A DNA stretch of 23,945 bases from an uncultured Sphingomonadaceae bacterium (GTDB lineage Bacteria > Pseudomonadota > Alphaproteobacteria > Sphingomonadales > Sphingomonadaceae): NCBI GenBank assembly GCA_938003725.1, contig CALKXX010000060.1, positions 1 through 23,945 on the forward strand. The letters run 5' to 3'. The notes under the pieces were generated by a model. The model had not been told where the DNA came from and made no database searches. It was given only the letters and a program-made list of their open reading frames with translations. The translations under genes were made by a program, and so were the position numbers. Positions 15,443 to 22,195 of the stretch are shown one piece after another; the first letter of the stretch is position 1, and every line of letters starts with the position of its first letter.

Positions 15443-15991
15443 TTGAACCAGATTGCATCAAAAGGTCAGCTGCGTATGTCATTGCTGCGCTGGATATTGT
15501 TCACAGTGCCGGTCGTCATGTTGCTCGGTTTTTTTTCGGGACAAGTGGCAGGGTCCGGTGAGGAAAATCGGTGGTTTAACGCTTTGGTCAAGCCTGAAGC
15601 GCAGCCGCCCGGATGGGTTTTTGGGGTAGCCTGGACCATTTTATATATAATGATTGGGACCGCCTTTGCGATGATCTTGCATGCGCGCGGAGCGCCGCTA
15701 CGCGGCGTTGCTATTGTGCTGTTCATTGTTCAATTCGCGCTGCAGCTCTTCTGGCAACCCCTATTTTTTGGCATGCACCAAGTGTCAGCTGCGTTTTGGC
15801 TTATTGTCGTCATATTTACATTTGCCCTGTGCACAACGTTCATTTTTGGCAGAGTGCGAAAAGCGGCCGCGTGGCTGATGGTGCCCTATCTGGCATGGTT
15901 GTGCTTTGCGGCGGTGCTGAACAAACAAATTGACTGGTTAAACCCCAATGCGGAAACCCTTGTGGTTCCGGCGGCGAGAACCCAGATATAG
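15443..15991 (+). CDS. tspO: TspO/MBR-family membrane protein
   Basis: A 182-residue member of the TspO/peripheral benzodiazepine-receptor family: five-helix membrane proteins that bind tetrapyrroles and have been tied to porphyrin and oxidative-stress responses in alphaproteobacteria. Diagnostic features are NRWFNALVKPEAQPPGWVFGVAWTILYIMIG, with the conserved Trp/Pro region, the LQLFWQPLFF helix and VPYLAWLCFAAVLNKQI near the end. The first start is TTG at 15443 with AGAGGAAA 8 bases upstream. ATG at 15476 with AAAGG is an alternative. I favour TTG because I recall similar extra N-terminal residues (IASKGQLRMS) in sphingomonad homologues. It stands alone, divergent from the ABC exporter. Confidence 0.9.
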   Translation: MNQIASKGQLRMSLLRWILFTVPVVMLLGFFSGQVAGSGEENRWFNALVKPEAQPPGWVFGVAWTILYIMIGTAFAMILHARGAPLRGVAIVLFIVQFALQLFWQPLFFGMHQVSAAFWLIVVIFTFALCTTFIFGRVRKAAAWLMVPYLAWLCFAAVLNKQIDWLNPNAETLVVPAARTQI

Positions 15992-16040
15992 AAAATAGAT
16001 ACCTGTCCGGAATATTCAGGGCGACCAAAGGAGTCAAAAC

Positions 16041-16427
16041 ATGCAAAGTCAGAACCGGTTTTTCGATGATCTTTCCAAACTACTCAACGGTCTTGCCGGA
16101 ACGGTAGCAGGCGTGGGCCGCGAAGCGGAAGCAGGGGCACGCGAACGCGCAAAGGAATGGTTTGGCGGTATGGACTTTGTATCGCGCGAAGAATTTGACG
16201 CCGTGAAGGAGATGGCTGCGAACGCCCGAGCGGAAGCCGATGCCCTGCAAAAGCGTGTTACCGCCCTTGAAAAAAACATGACTGCCAAAAAACCTGCCGC
16301 GCGGCGGCCCGCGGCCCGGAAGACGGCATCCAATGCGAAGGTTACGGCGCGTAAGGGCAGCACAAGAAAGCCAGCTGCGCGCAAGCCCGCAGCCAAAAAA
16401 ACAACGGCTCCCAAATCCGGTGACTAA
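16041..16427 (+). CDS. ubiK: UbiK/BMFP-family protein with a basic H1-like tail
   Basis: Residues 1 to about 80 match the small coiled-coil UbiK family (formerly DUF526/BMFP), with MQSQNRFFDDLSKLLNGLAG, the amphipathic GREAEAGARERAKEW stretch and a coiled coil ending RVTALEKNM. UbiK aids aerobic ubiquinone biosynthesis through binding UbiJ and lipids. Residues about 82-128 are an added Lys/Arg/Ala/Pro tail with repeated PAARKP and PAAKK units, like histone-H1-type bacterial tails. It would make the protein strongly basic and could bind DNA, RNA or acidic phospholipid. A perfect AAAGGAG sits 7 bases before the ATG. The next gene begins 160 bp downstream on the same strand. Confidence 0.85.
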   Translation: MQSQNRFFDDLSKLLNGLAGTVAGVGREAEAGARERAKEWFGGMDFVSREEFDAVKEMAANARAEADALQKRVTALEKNMTAKKPAARRPAARKTASNAKVTARKGSTRKPAARKPAAKKTTAPKSGD

Positions 16428-16458
16428 GAAGCGCAACCGTTAGAATCCGGCTTGTATA

Positions 16459-16503
16459 TTGTGGGTCATTATCCACAGTCTTCCCACAAACATTATCGAT
16501 AAT
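16459..16503. promoter_or_regulatory. Inverted repeat, DnaA-box-like site and 12-bp palindrome
   Basis: TTGTGGG (16459-16465) and CCCACAA (16483-16489) form a 7-bp inverted repeat around TTATCCACA (16469-16477), which equals the consensus DnaA box. A perfect 12-bp palindrome ATTATCGATAAT follows at 16492-16503. This 160-bp gap lies between ubiK and the ybjN-like gene. It may carry the promoter or operator of ybjN-proC. A single box is not evidence of a replication origin. Confidence 0.35.
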
Positions 16504-16587
16504 TCATGCAAGCTGGCTTGCTCAGATTCTCTGCCTCCGCCACTAAGGTAGCGAACCGGGGTGCTATGATTAGGATCGAAAATCGAA

Positions 16588-17091
16588 ATGTTGGATGAAT
16601 GGGGCGAGCTTGATCAAGACGAAGCGCCGCCCGTTGATATGTTGTCGGCATTTTTCGAGGCGCGGGGATGGGCCGTCGATCATGTCAGTGACGAAGAGAT
16701 TTCGGTTGAAATAAAGGGCAATTGGACAAGTTATCAACTGCGCGCGATATGGCGTAAAGAAGACCATGTTCTGCAGCTGCTTCTGTTGCCCGACATTCGC
16801 GTACCGGAAGAGAAAAAGCCTGCTATTTATGAGGCGCTTGGCCTGATAAATGAACAGCTTTGGCTGGGTCATTTTGATCTTTGGTCTAACAATAATGTAC
16901 TTTTGTTCCGTCATGCCAGCATGTTGGGTGGCAGCGGATTGCTGGGGCTTGATCAAGCACAAGCGATTGTTGATATGGCCATCGATGAATGGGAGCGTTT
17001 CTATCCGGTGTTTCAGTTTATCTTGTGGAGCGACAAGAGCCCGAAGGATGCGATTGAGCATGCGATGATTGATACGGCGGGTGAAGCATGA
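16588..17091 (+). CDS. YbjN-domain protein
   Basis: A 167-residue soluble protein matching the YbjN family (a type III secretion chaperone-like fold of uncertain role). The typical pattern is present: an N-terminal acidic lead (DEWGELDQDEAPPVDML), a strand pair VSDEEISVEIKGNWTSYQLRAIWRKEDHVLQLLLLPDIRVPEEKKP, and helices with INEQLWLGHFDLWSNNNVLLFRHAS. No signal peptide is seen. The ATG at 16588 has only a weak ribosome site. Its stop lies 17 bases before the proposed proC start, and the proC frame stays open into it, so the two are probably cotranscribed and coupled. This pairing with proC recurs in alphaproteobacteria. Confidence 0.8.
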   Translation: MLDEWGELDQDEAPPVDMLSAFFEARGWAVDHVSDEEISVEIKGNWTSYQLRAIWRKEDHVLQLLLLPDIRVPEEKKPAIYEALGLINEQLWLGHFDLWSNNNVLLFRHASMLGGSGLLGLDQAQAIVDMAIDEWERFYPVFQFILWSDKSPKDAIEHAMIDTAGEA

Positions 17092-17107
17092 CGACGGTGC
17101 AAATCTG

Positions 17108-17914
17108 ATGCAATGGCCCGAACGGATCTGGTTTATTGGGTGCGGGAATATGGGCGGCGCGATCCTGCAAGCATGGCTCGACAATGGAGCGCCTAAAGAG
17201 AATATTACGGTTGTGAAGCCAAGTTCTTCGCCGTTGCCCGGCGGACTGATATCGCGGCCCGATTACCCTTCAAATGGACCACCCGACCTGGTTATGCTGG
17301 CGATGAAGCCCTATCAGCTTGACGATGTGGCTATGGGATTGGCCCCGTTGGTGGACGAAAACACCACGTTAGTTTCTGTCCTCGCCGGCACCGAATTGGA
17401 TATTCTGCGAGATGCATTTCCCCGTGCAAATCACGTGGTGCGGTTAATGCCCAATATGGCTGTTACGGTTGGAAAGTCCCCGATGCTGTTAATCGCGGAG
17501 GGTGATGATAGCGCCTTGCGGGATCAGATGAATGTGATGTTTCGTCCTTTGGGGCCGCCGGAATGGCTTGCGAATGAAGATCAAATGCACATCGCCACGG
17601 CACTATCAGGATCCGGTCCGGCGTTTGTTTTTCGTTTCATTGATGCGTTGTCAGAATCTGCCAATGCCTTGGGGTTGGATGAGGATCAATCTGCACGATT
17701 GGCTACCGCGATGGTTGAGGGTGCGGCTATTTTGGCGGCGCAATCCAAAGAAGATCCAGGTACGCTGGCCAATCAAGTGGCCAGTCCGGACGGGGTGACG
17801 CGCAAAGGATTGGACGTGATGGATGACAAAGCGCGGTTAAACGCTTTGCTGTTCGATGTTTTGAATGCAGCCATGAAACGCAATATGGAAATGGCCGAAG
17901 AAGCCAAATCCTAG
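17108..17914 (+). CDS. proC: Pyrroline-5-carboxylate reductase
   Basis: The enzyme reduces pyrroline-5-carboxylate to proline with NAD(P)H, the last step of proline synthesis. From the ATG at 17108 it has 268 residues, the usual length. The Rossmann motif is IGCGNMGG (10-17). The substrate-domain signature is ATALSGSGPAFVFRFIDALSESA, and the C-terminal DGVTRKGLDVMD is characteristic. The frame is open upstream, with TTG at 17069 and GTG at 17081 as alternatives overlapping ybjN. The ATG is chosen because MQWPERIWFIGCG begins just before the first strand. No strong ribosome site is visible, consistent with coupling to ybjN. It is convergent with the MarR gene, with a small hairpin between. Confidence 0.95.
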   Translation: MQWPERIWFIGCGNMGGAILQAWLDNGAPKENITVVKPSSSPLPGGLISRPDYPSNGPPDLVMLAMKPYQLDDVAMGLAPLVDENTTLVSVLAGTELDILRDAFPRANHVVRLMPNMAVTVGKSPMLLIAEGDDSALRDQMNVMFRPLGPPEWLANEDQMHIATALSGSGPAFVFRFIDALSESANALGLDEDQSARLATAMVEGAAILAAQSKEDPGTLANQVASPDGVTRKGLDVMDDKARLNALLFDVLNAAMKRNMEMAEEAKS

Positions 17915-17923
17915 CTTTACCCC

Positions 17924-17946
17924 GGCCCCATAGCCATTGAGGGGCC
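17924..17946. terminator. Weak bidirectional hairpin between proC and marR
   Basis: GGCCCC (17924-17929) pairs with GGGGCC (17941-17946), a 6-bp stem with an 11-base loop located between two convergent stop codons. There is only a short, mixed T-stretch after it, so its terminator role is plausible but weak. Confidence 0.4.
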
Positions 17947-18452
17947 TATTTCTTGCGCAAATCGAACACCATTTTCTGATCCAATTCTGGGATGAGTCCT
18001 TCCAGAACATGCCAGAATCCGGTCACCGATTCTTGCCCGGCCGCCACATAGGCAGATGAGAGTTTCTCACGTAATTGCCGGAATAATTCGGCCTCCAAAG
18101 TCGCCCCATCGTCGGTCAGGCGCAGCAGCTTCTGACGCCGGTCGACTTGGCCTGCCTTCGTCAATACCAACCCGCGTTCATGCAATTCTTTTAACACTCG
18201 GCCGAGGGACTGTTTGGTGATGGCCAGCAACTGCAAAAGTTCGCCGACTGTTAAATCGGGTTGCCGCGCAATAAAATAGAGCGCGCGATGATGGGCGCGG
18301 CCCAATCCCTGTTTTGCAAGTTCCTGGTCGATTGCATTTGTGAGCCGCGTATAGCCAAAATATAAAAGCTCTACCCCGCGCCGAATTTCATCTTCGCGAA
18401 GAAAAAGCGGCGATGCGCCCGAAGATATGTTAGAGCGAGATATGTCAGTCAT
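17946..18452 (-). CDS. MarR-family transcriptional regulator
   Basis: From the ATG at 18452 (MTDISRSNISSG) the product is 168 residues, normal for a MarR dimeric winged-helix repressor or activator. The dimer helix is RRGVELLYFGYTRLTNAIDQELAKQGLG. The recognition region is DLTVGELLQLLAITKQSLGRVLKELHERG, and the wing is QVDRRQKLLRLTDDG. The frame is open further upstream, but that stretch overlaps the divergent ilvE gene and is not MarR-like. The 97-bp region shared with ilvE contains two TTGAC repeats and an inverted repeat, so autoregulation and control of ilvE are possible. The effector is unknown. Confidence 0.9.
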   Translation of the reverse strand: MTDISRSNISSGASPLFLREDEIRRGVELLYFGYTRLTNAIDQELAKQGLGRAHHRALYFIARQPDLTVGELLQLLAITKQSLGRVLKELHERGLVLTKAGQVDRRQKLLRLTDDGATLEAELFRQLREKLSSAYVAAGQESVTGFWHVLEGLIPELDQKMVFDLRKK

Positions 18453-18463
18453 GTTGACGTATC

Positions 18464-18522
18464 TTGACAGGCTGTTCCGGGGATTGCAAGATAATCCAGA
18501 GTGCTCCGGCTCTGTAATCCCC
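18464..18522 (+). promoter_or_regulatory. Candidate ilvE promoter/operator region
   Basis: TTGACA at 18464-18469 could be a -35 element for ilvE, with weak -10 choices (CAAGAT, or GATAAT at 18490-18495, which is 20 bases away and too far for ideal). A second TTGACG lies at 18453. GGGGATT (18479-18485) and AATCCCC (18516-18522) form an inverted repeat enclosing a smaller CAGAG/CTCTG pair. The fold or operator could regulate ilvE or marR. Confidence 0.35.
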
Positions 18523-18549
18523 CAGGATTGATCATGAAAGCGGCAAGAT

Positions 18550-19647
18550 ATGGCGAATGACGACACGCTAGAGTTCACAGTTGAAAAAACCACGTCCCCC
18601 ATTGATCCGGCCAAGAGAGAGCAATTTCTCGAAGACCCGGGATTCGGTAATTTGTTCACTGAGCATATGGCGATGGTGCATTACACCGACGAAAAAGGGT
18701 GGCACAATGCGCGGATTCAAAAGCGCGAACCCATCATGATGGATCCTGCTTCCTCGGTCCTTCATTATGCCCAAGAAATTTTCGAAGGAATGAAAGCCTA
18801 TCGGCTGGCGGACGGTGATACGGCGCTCTTTCGTCCTGAACAAAATGCGCAGCGTTTTCAAAGATCGGCGAAACGGATGGCAATGCCGGAGCTTCCTGAA
18901 GTCACGTTTTTGGAATCGGTGGAGAAACTGGTTGATATTGATCGTGATTGGTTTCCATCTGTCGAGGGCGGCTCGCTTTATTTGCGGCCATTCATGTTCG
19001 CCAGCGAAGTGTTTTTAGGGGTCCGTCCTTCGAGAGAATATCTGTACATGGTTATCGCGTCACCTGCGGGTGCCTATTTTAAGAGCGGCGCGCCGGCGAT
19101 AACGATCTGGGTATCGGAAGACTATAGCCGGGCAGCACCGGGCGGAACCGGTGCCGCAAAATGCGGCGGAAACTATGCCGCCAGTTTGGTGGCCCAAGCC
19201 GAAGCAATCGAGCGCAGTTGCGATCAGGTCGTATTTCTTGACGCTGCAGAAGGTCGCTGGGTCGAAGAACTGGGCGGAATGAACCTGTTTTTTGTGATGG
19301 ACGACGGCCGTTTGATCACGCCGCCCGTTACCGGCACAATATTGCCCGGCATTACGCGCGAATCTATCATTATATTGGCGAAAGAAGAAGGTCTTGATGT
19401 TGTCGAGGAGCCTTATTCCATCGACCAATGGCGCGATGATGCCGCTAGCGGAAGGCTTCTGGAGACCTTTGCCTGTGGAACGGCTGCTGTTGTAACATCC
19501 GTCGGCACTGTCAAATCCAGTACCGGAGAATTCAAAATTGCTAGCGGCGGGCCGGGACAATTAACGGAGAAACTGCGCCAAAAGCTGGTTGATATACAGC
19601 GCGGTGTCGTGGAAGATACGCATGGATGGGTTAAACGGCTCTTTTGA
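18550..19647 (+). CDS. ilvE: Branched-chain amino-acid aminotransferase (class IV PLP)
   Basis: Transfers the amino group between glutamate and the keto acids of valine, leucine and isoleucine. The 365-residue protein matches the longer BCAT type. It shows HYAQEIFEGMKAY (72-84), RPFMFASE, the PLP-lysine motif GTGAAKCGGNYAAS with Lys204, EELGGMNLFFV with Glu240 that contacts the pyridine nitrogen, and GTILPGITR (262-270). GTAAVVTSVG (310-319) is the phosphate-binding loop. The ATG at 18550 has a weak AAGCGGCAAG upstream. The gene is divergent from the MarR regulator and followed by tRNA-Gln. Type IV enzymes can also act on D-amino acids, but this sequence fits BCAT well. Confidence 0.93.
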   Translation: MANDDTLEFTVEKTTSPIDPAKREQFLEDPGFGNLFTEHMAMVHYTDEKGWHNARIQKREPIMMDPASSVLHYAQEIFEGMKAYRLADGDTALFRPEQNAQRFQRSAKRMAMPELPEVTFLESVEKLVDIDRDWFPSVEGGSLYLRPFMFASEVFLGVRPSREYLYMVIASPAGAYFKSGAPAITIWVSEDYSRAAPGGTGAAKCGGNYAASLVAQAEAIERSCDQVVFLDAAEGRWVEELGGMNLFFVMDDGRLITPPVTGTILPGITRESIIILAKEEGLDVVEEPYSIDQWRDDAASGRLLETFACGTAAVVTSVGTVKSSTGEFKIASGGPGQLTEKLRQKLVDIQRGVVEDTHGWVKRLF

Positions 19648-19682
19648 TCCGGTACCCTTTTTGCCGAGCAATGCAACTGGCC

Positions 19683-19710
19683 CTTGCCCCTTAAGGCTAA
19701 ACTGGATAAT
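19683..19710 (+). promoter_or_regulatory. Possible tRNA-Gln promoter
   Basis: CTTGCC (19683-19688) and GATAAT (19705-19710) are 16 bases apart, and the -10 lies 46 bases before the tRNA, similar to the spacing seen for tRNA-Glu. The match to consensus is moderate; the tRNA might instead be read through from ilvE. Confidence 0.35.
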
Positions 19711-19756
19711 AGGCCCGTTCACCAGCGGATAGACCGAAAAAGTCGAGCCGCAATAT

Positions 19757-19831
19757 TGGGGTGTCGCCAAGTGGTAAGGCAGCGGCTTTTGATGCCGCCA
19801 TGCGCAGGTTCGAATCCTGCCACCCCAACCA
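19757..19831 (+). tRNA. tRNA-Gln (anticodon UUG)
   Basis: The acceptor TGGGGTG pairs with CACCCCA. The D-arm is GCCAAGTGGTAAGGC, and the anticodon stem CGGC/GCCG encloses TTTTGAT with anticodon TTG. The T-loop is GGTTCGAATCC, and an encoded CCA ends at 19831. It lies 109 bp after ilvE and before a hairpin terminator. Confidence 0.95.
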
Positions 19832-19849
19832 GCTTTCCTATATAGAAAA

Positions 19850-19873
19850 AGCCGACGGGTTTCCCCGTCGGCT
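19850..19873 (+). terminator. Hairpin terminator after tRNA-Gln
   Basis: AGCCGACGGG (19850-19859) and CCCGTCGGCT (19864-19873) form a perfect 10-bp GC-rich stem with a TTTC loop, preceded by five As. Only short mixed T-bases follow. The remaining 230 bp up to the response regulator is AT-rich and holds two GTTGTAAC copies (19903, 19966), but I can define no promoter there. Confidence 0.75.
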
Positions 19874-20103
19874 CTTGCGACCCTGATTGAAAGGGCTCTT
19901 TTGTTGTAACGCGTGACGATTTCGGCTTACTTATTAGCATGGGTTTTCAAATCTATATGTAAATGGTTGTAACCAATGTCGCATCTTGCTGGTAAACCAC
20001 ACAGAAACAGGCGTAAAAAAGGAAATTAGTTAAAGAAACAAATTGGCCTAGCAGAAAAATATTTAGCAAATACATTTCACGGCTTGGCTAAAAGGGAGTG
20101 AAT

Positions 20104-20799
20104 ATGCGTATTGCAATTGCCGACGACGACAGAGAGATCGTTGAGTTTTTGAGCAAGATCGCGGAAGGCCAAGGCCATATTGTCGCCGGCTTCAATGACG
20201 GAGATAGTTTGTCCAACGGTTTGCTTCGCGACACTTTTGATCTGGTGATTCTGGATTGGAACATGCCCGGCAAGACCGGCATCCAAATATTGGAATGGAT
20301 GGAAGGTGCCGTCGAGGATCGTCCACCTGTAATCATGATGACCAGCAGAACCGCTAAACAGGATATCAGTGATGCCCTGAATGCCGGTGCTGATGACTAT
20401 ATTACCAAGCCAGAGGACCCGAATGTAATCGCGGCGCGCATAAATGCCCTGCTGCGGCGCGGAGGCGGTACTGCGGCCATGGAGCGAACCGCCGAATATG
20501 GCGACTATGTTCTTGATCGGATTGATCAGAAAGTCAGGCACGGAGGCAAAGATATATCGTTGACAGCCAAAGAGTTTGAACTGGCGGACTTAATGTTCCG
20601 AAATCGTGACCGCACTTTGTCCCGGCGCTATATTATGGAAACCGTATGGCGGACCAATGCGCACCTTGCGACTCGGACGTTGGACATGCATGTTTCCCGC
20701 ATTCGATCAAAATTATCTCTGAACCCCGAGAACGGATTTCGAATTTTCACAGTTTTCGGCTATGGATATCGTCTGGAGTCACTTGGCAACGGGGGTTAG
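20104..20799 (+). CDS. OmpR-type response regulator
   Basis: A 231-residue two-component regulator. The receiver domain (1 to about 120) has the acidic pocket DDD (7-9), phospho-acceptor Asp51 in VILDWNMPG, Thr80 in MMTSR and Lys102 in YITKPED, so it should be phosphorylatable. An OmpR/PhoB winged-helix DNA-binding domain (about 130-225) follows, with LTAKEFELADLMFRNRDRTLSR and TLDMHVSRIRSKL and ending FGYGYRLES. GTG at 20098 is in frame, but AAGGGAG lies 6 bases before the ATG at 20104, which makes ATG the natural start. The stop is 8 bases before the LysM-FecR gene, so they are one transcript. The kinase gene is third in the row and is the likely partner. Confidence 0.93.
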   Translation: MRIAIADDDREIVEFLSKIAEGQGHIVAGFNDGDSLSNGLLRDTFDLVILDWNMPGKTGIQILEWMEGAVEDRPPVIMMTSRTAKQDISDALNAGADDYITKPEDPNVIAARINALLRRGGGTAAMERTAEYGDYVLDRIDQKVRHGGKDISLTAKEFELADLMFRNRDRTLSRRYIMETVWRTNAHLATRTLDMHVSRIRSKLSLNPENGFRIFTVFGYGYRLESLGNGG

Positions 20800-20807
20800 G
20801 CGAAGTC

Positions 20808-22148
20808 ATGAATATTCTGCGGAACAGAACGAGCAAAGCTTGGATGGTCGCTGCACCGCTTTTTCTAGCGATGTCATTGACAAGTGTTCAGGCACAAACG
20901 GCTGCGGATCAAGAACGCGCGGAATATACCTTCAAGCGCGGAGATACGTTGATAGAATTGGCGGCGAAATATCTTCGCAAAGCCTCTGACTATCGCACGG
21001 TGCAGCGACTAAACCGAATTTCCAACCCGCGGATGATCCCGGTCGGGAAGACCATAAGAATTCCATTTCGTCTTTTGAAATACCGTTCAAGCGAGGCGAG
21101 TTTGAGCGCGTTTCGCGGTAATGTGTCGATTGTTTCCAGTGGACGCCGATTGGCCCCGGAAAAGGGACTTGATATCGTAGAAGGAAGCCAGCTTGCGACC
21201 TCGGCAAGTAGTTTCCTGACCCTGCGGTTGGAAGATGGCTCTCGTATTTCCATGCCGTCCAACAGCAATGTGCGGATAACGCGGCTGCGCCATATATTGC
21301 TAACCGACAGTATTGATTATGAAATTGCCGTCGACAAAGGCCGTATTCGGTCCAAAGTGATACCGCTCGATAAAAAGGCGGATCGATATCGCGTGCGGAC
21401 ACCAGTTGCCGTATCCGCGGTTCGGGGGACCGACTATCGGACCCGCGTCGATACAGCTACAGGAAGCGCTTTCTCCGAGACGGTGGAAGGCAAAATTGAT
21501 GTTGCTGTCGGAGAGGATATTGGAGCGGGAGAGGCCCTGTCTGTGCCCGCCGGCACCGGAGCTTCAGCATCGGTAACCGGAAGTCTAGCCAAAGAGAATT
21601 TGTTGCCTCCTCCCGAATTGTTGAACCCTGCAAAAGTACAATCCGAAGCGCAATTGGAGTTTCAAGTCGCACCGGGCGCCGGAGCGCTTGGCCACCAGAT
21701 AGTGGTATCAACGGATGCCGGCTTTATTGATATAATTGCAGAACAAAAAAACGATGGGACAGAAATATCGGTTCCAGGCCTTCCAGATGGCCGTTATTAT
21801 GCAAAGGCGACTGCGATTTCGCAATCTGGCTTTGAAGGTATGCCGGCGGCCTATACATTCAAGCGTCAGCTAAGTACGCTAAGCGGCAGCGCCGGTAAGG
21901 GCGATTTTGGCTATCGGTTCAAATGGGATGGCGAAGGCAATGGGACGCGGATCTACCGCTTTCAGTTGATGGAAGGCACGAAACAAGCAATTCCGATTGT
22001 CGATGAAGATGGTCTGGTTGATGACGTGTTGACGCTATCGGACTTGCCGGTCGGGGACTATTATTGGCGTGTTGGTGTGACGCAGCATTCAGACGGTGAA
22101 ACTTTCCAAAAATGGACAGAGTTTGAAAAACTAACTGTTTCAGGATAG
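20808..22148 (+). CDS. Exported LysM-FecR domain protein
   Basis: A 446-residue protein with a signal peptide ending SVQA (residues 26-29), so it is periplasmic. A LysM peptidoglycan-binding domain (about 39-88) runs from YTFKRGDTLIELAAKYL to IPVGKTIRIPF. A FecR-type domain (about 100-245) has GNVSIVSSGRRLAPEKG, a LEDGSRISMPSNSNVRI strand and the hallmark AVSAVRGTDYRTRVD. A beta-rich C-terminal half (about 260-446) has repeats resembling fibronectin-type modules (GLPDGRYYAKATAI and DLPVGDYYWRVGVT). There is no sigma-factor gene nearby, so it is not a classical FecI/FecR anti-sigma. Placed between a response regulator and a CHASE2 kinase, it may be a periplasmic input or scaffold for that kinase. 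ATG 20808 is preferred over the longer upstream frame, which overlaps the regulator. Confidence 0.88.
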   Translation: MNILRNRTSKAWMVAAPLFLAMSLTSVQAQTAADQERAEYTFKRGDTLIELAAKYLRKASDYRTVQRLNRISNPRMIPVGKTIRIPFRLLKYRSSEASLSAFRGNVSIVSSGRRLAPEKGLDIVEGSQLATSASSFLTLRLEDGSRISMPSNSNVRITRLRHILLTDSIDYEIAVDKGRIRSKVIPLDKKADRYRVRTPVAVSAVRGTDYRTRVDTATGSAFSETVEGKIDVAVGEDIGAGEALSVPAGTGASASVTGSLAKENLLPPPELLNPAKVQSEAQLEFQVAPGAGALGHQIVVSTDAGFIDIIAEQKNDGTEISVPGLPDGRYYAKATAISQSGFEGMPAAYTFKRQLSTLSGSAGKGDFGYRFKWDGEGNGTRIYRFQLMEGTKQAIPIVDEDGLVDDVLTLSDLPVGDYYWRVGVTQHSDGETFQKWTEFEKLTVSG

Positions 22149-22195
22149 GGCTTTGGGCCTATTATGGACCGCCCATGACGGAGTTCTGATTGCCC

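Noticed and set aside
16469..16477. DnaA box as a sign of a replication origin
   Set aside because: Only one consensus box, no dnaA, parAB or other origin-linked genes, and no AT-rich unwinding region.
18453..18659. N-terminal extension of the MarR frame
   Set aside because: It runs antisense into ilvE and lies outside the MarR domain; ATG 18452 gives the normal length.
20646..20807. Upstream extension of the LysM-FecR frame into the response regulator
   Set aside because: The signal peptide begins at the ATG at 20808; the upstream part is a shadow of the winged-helix domain.
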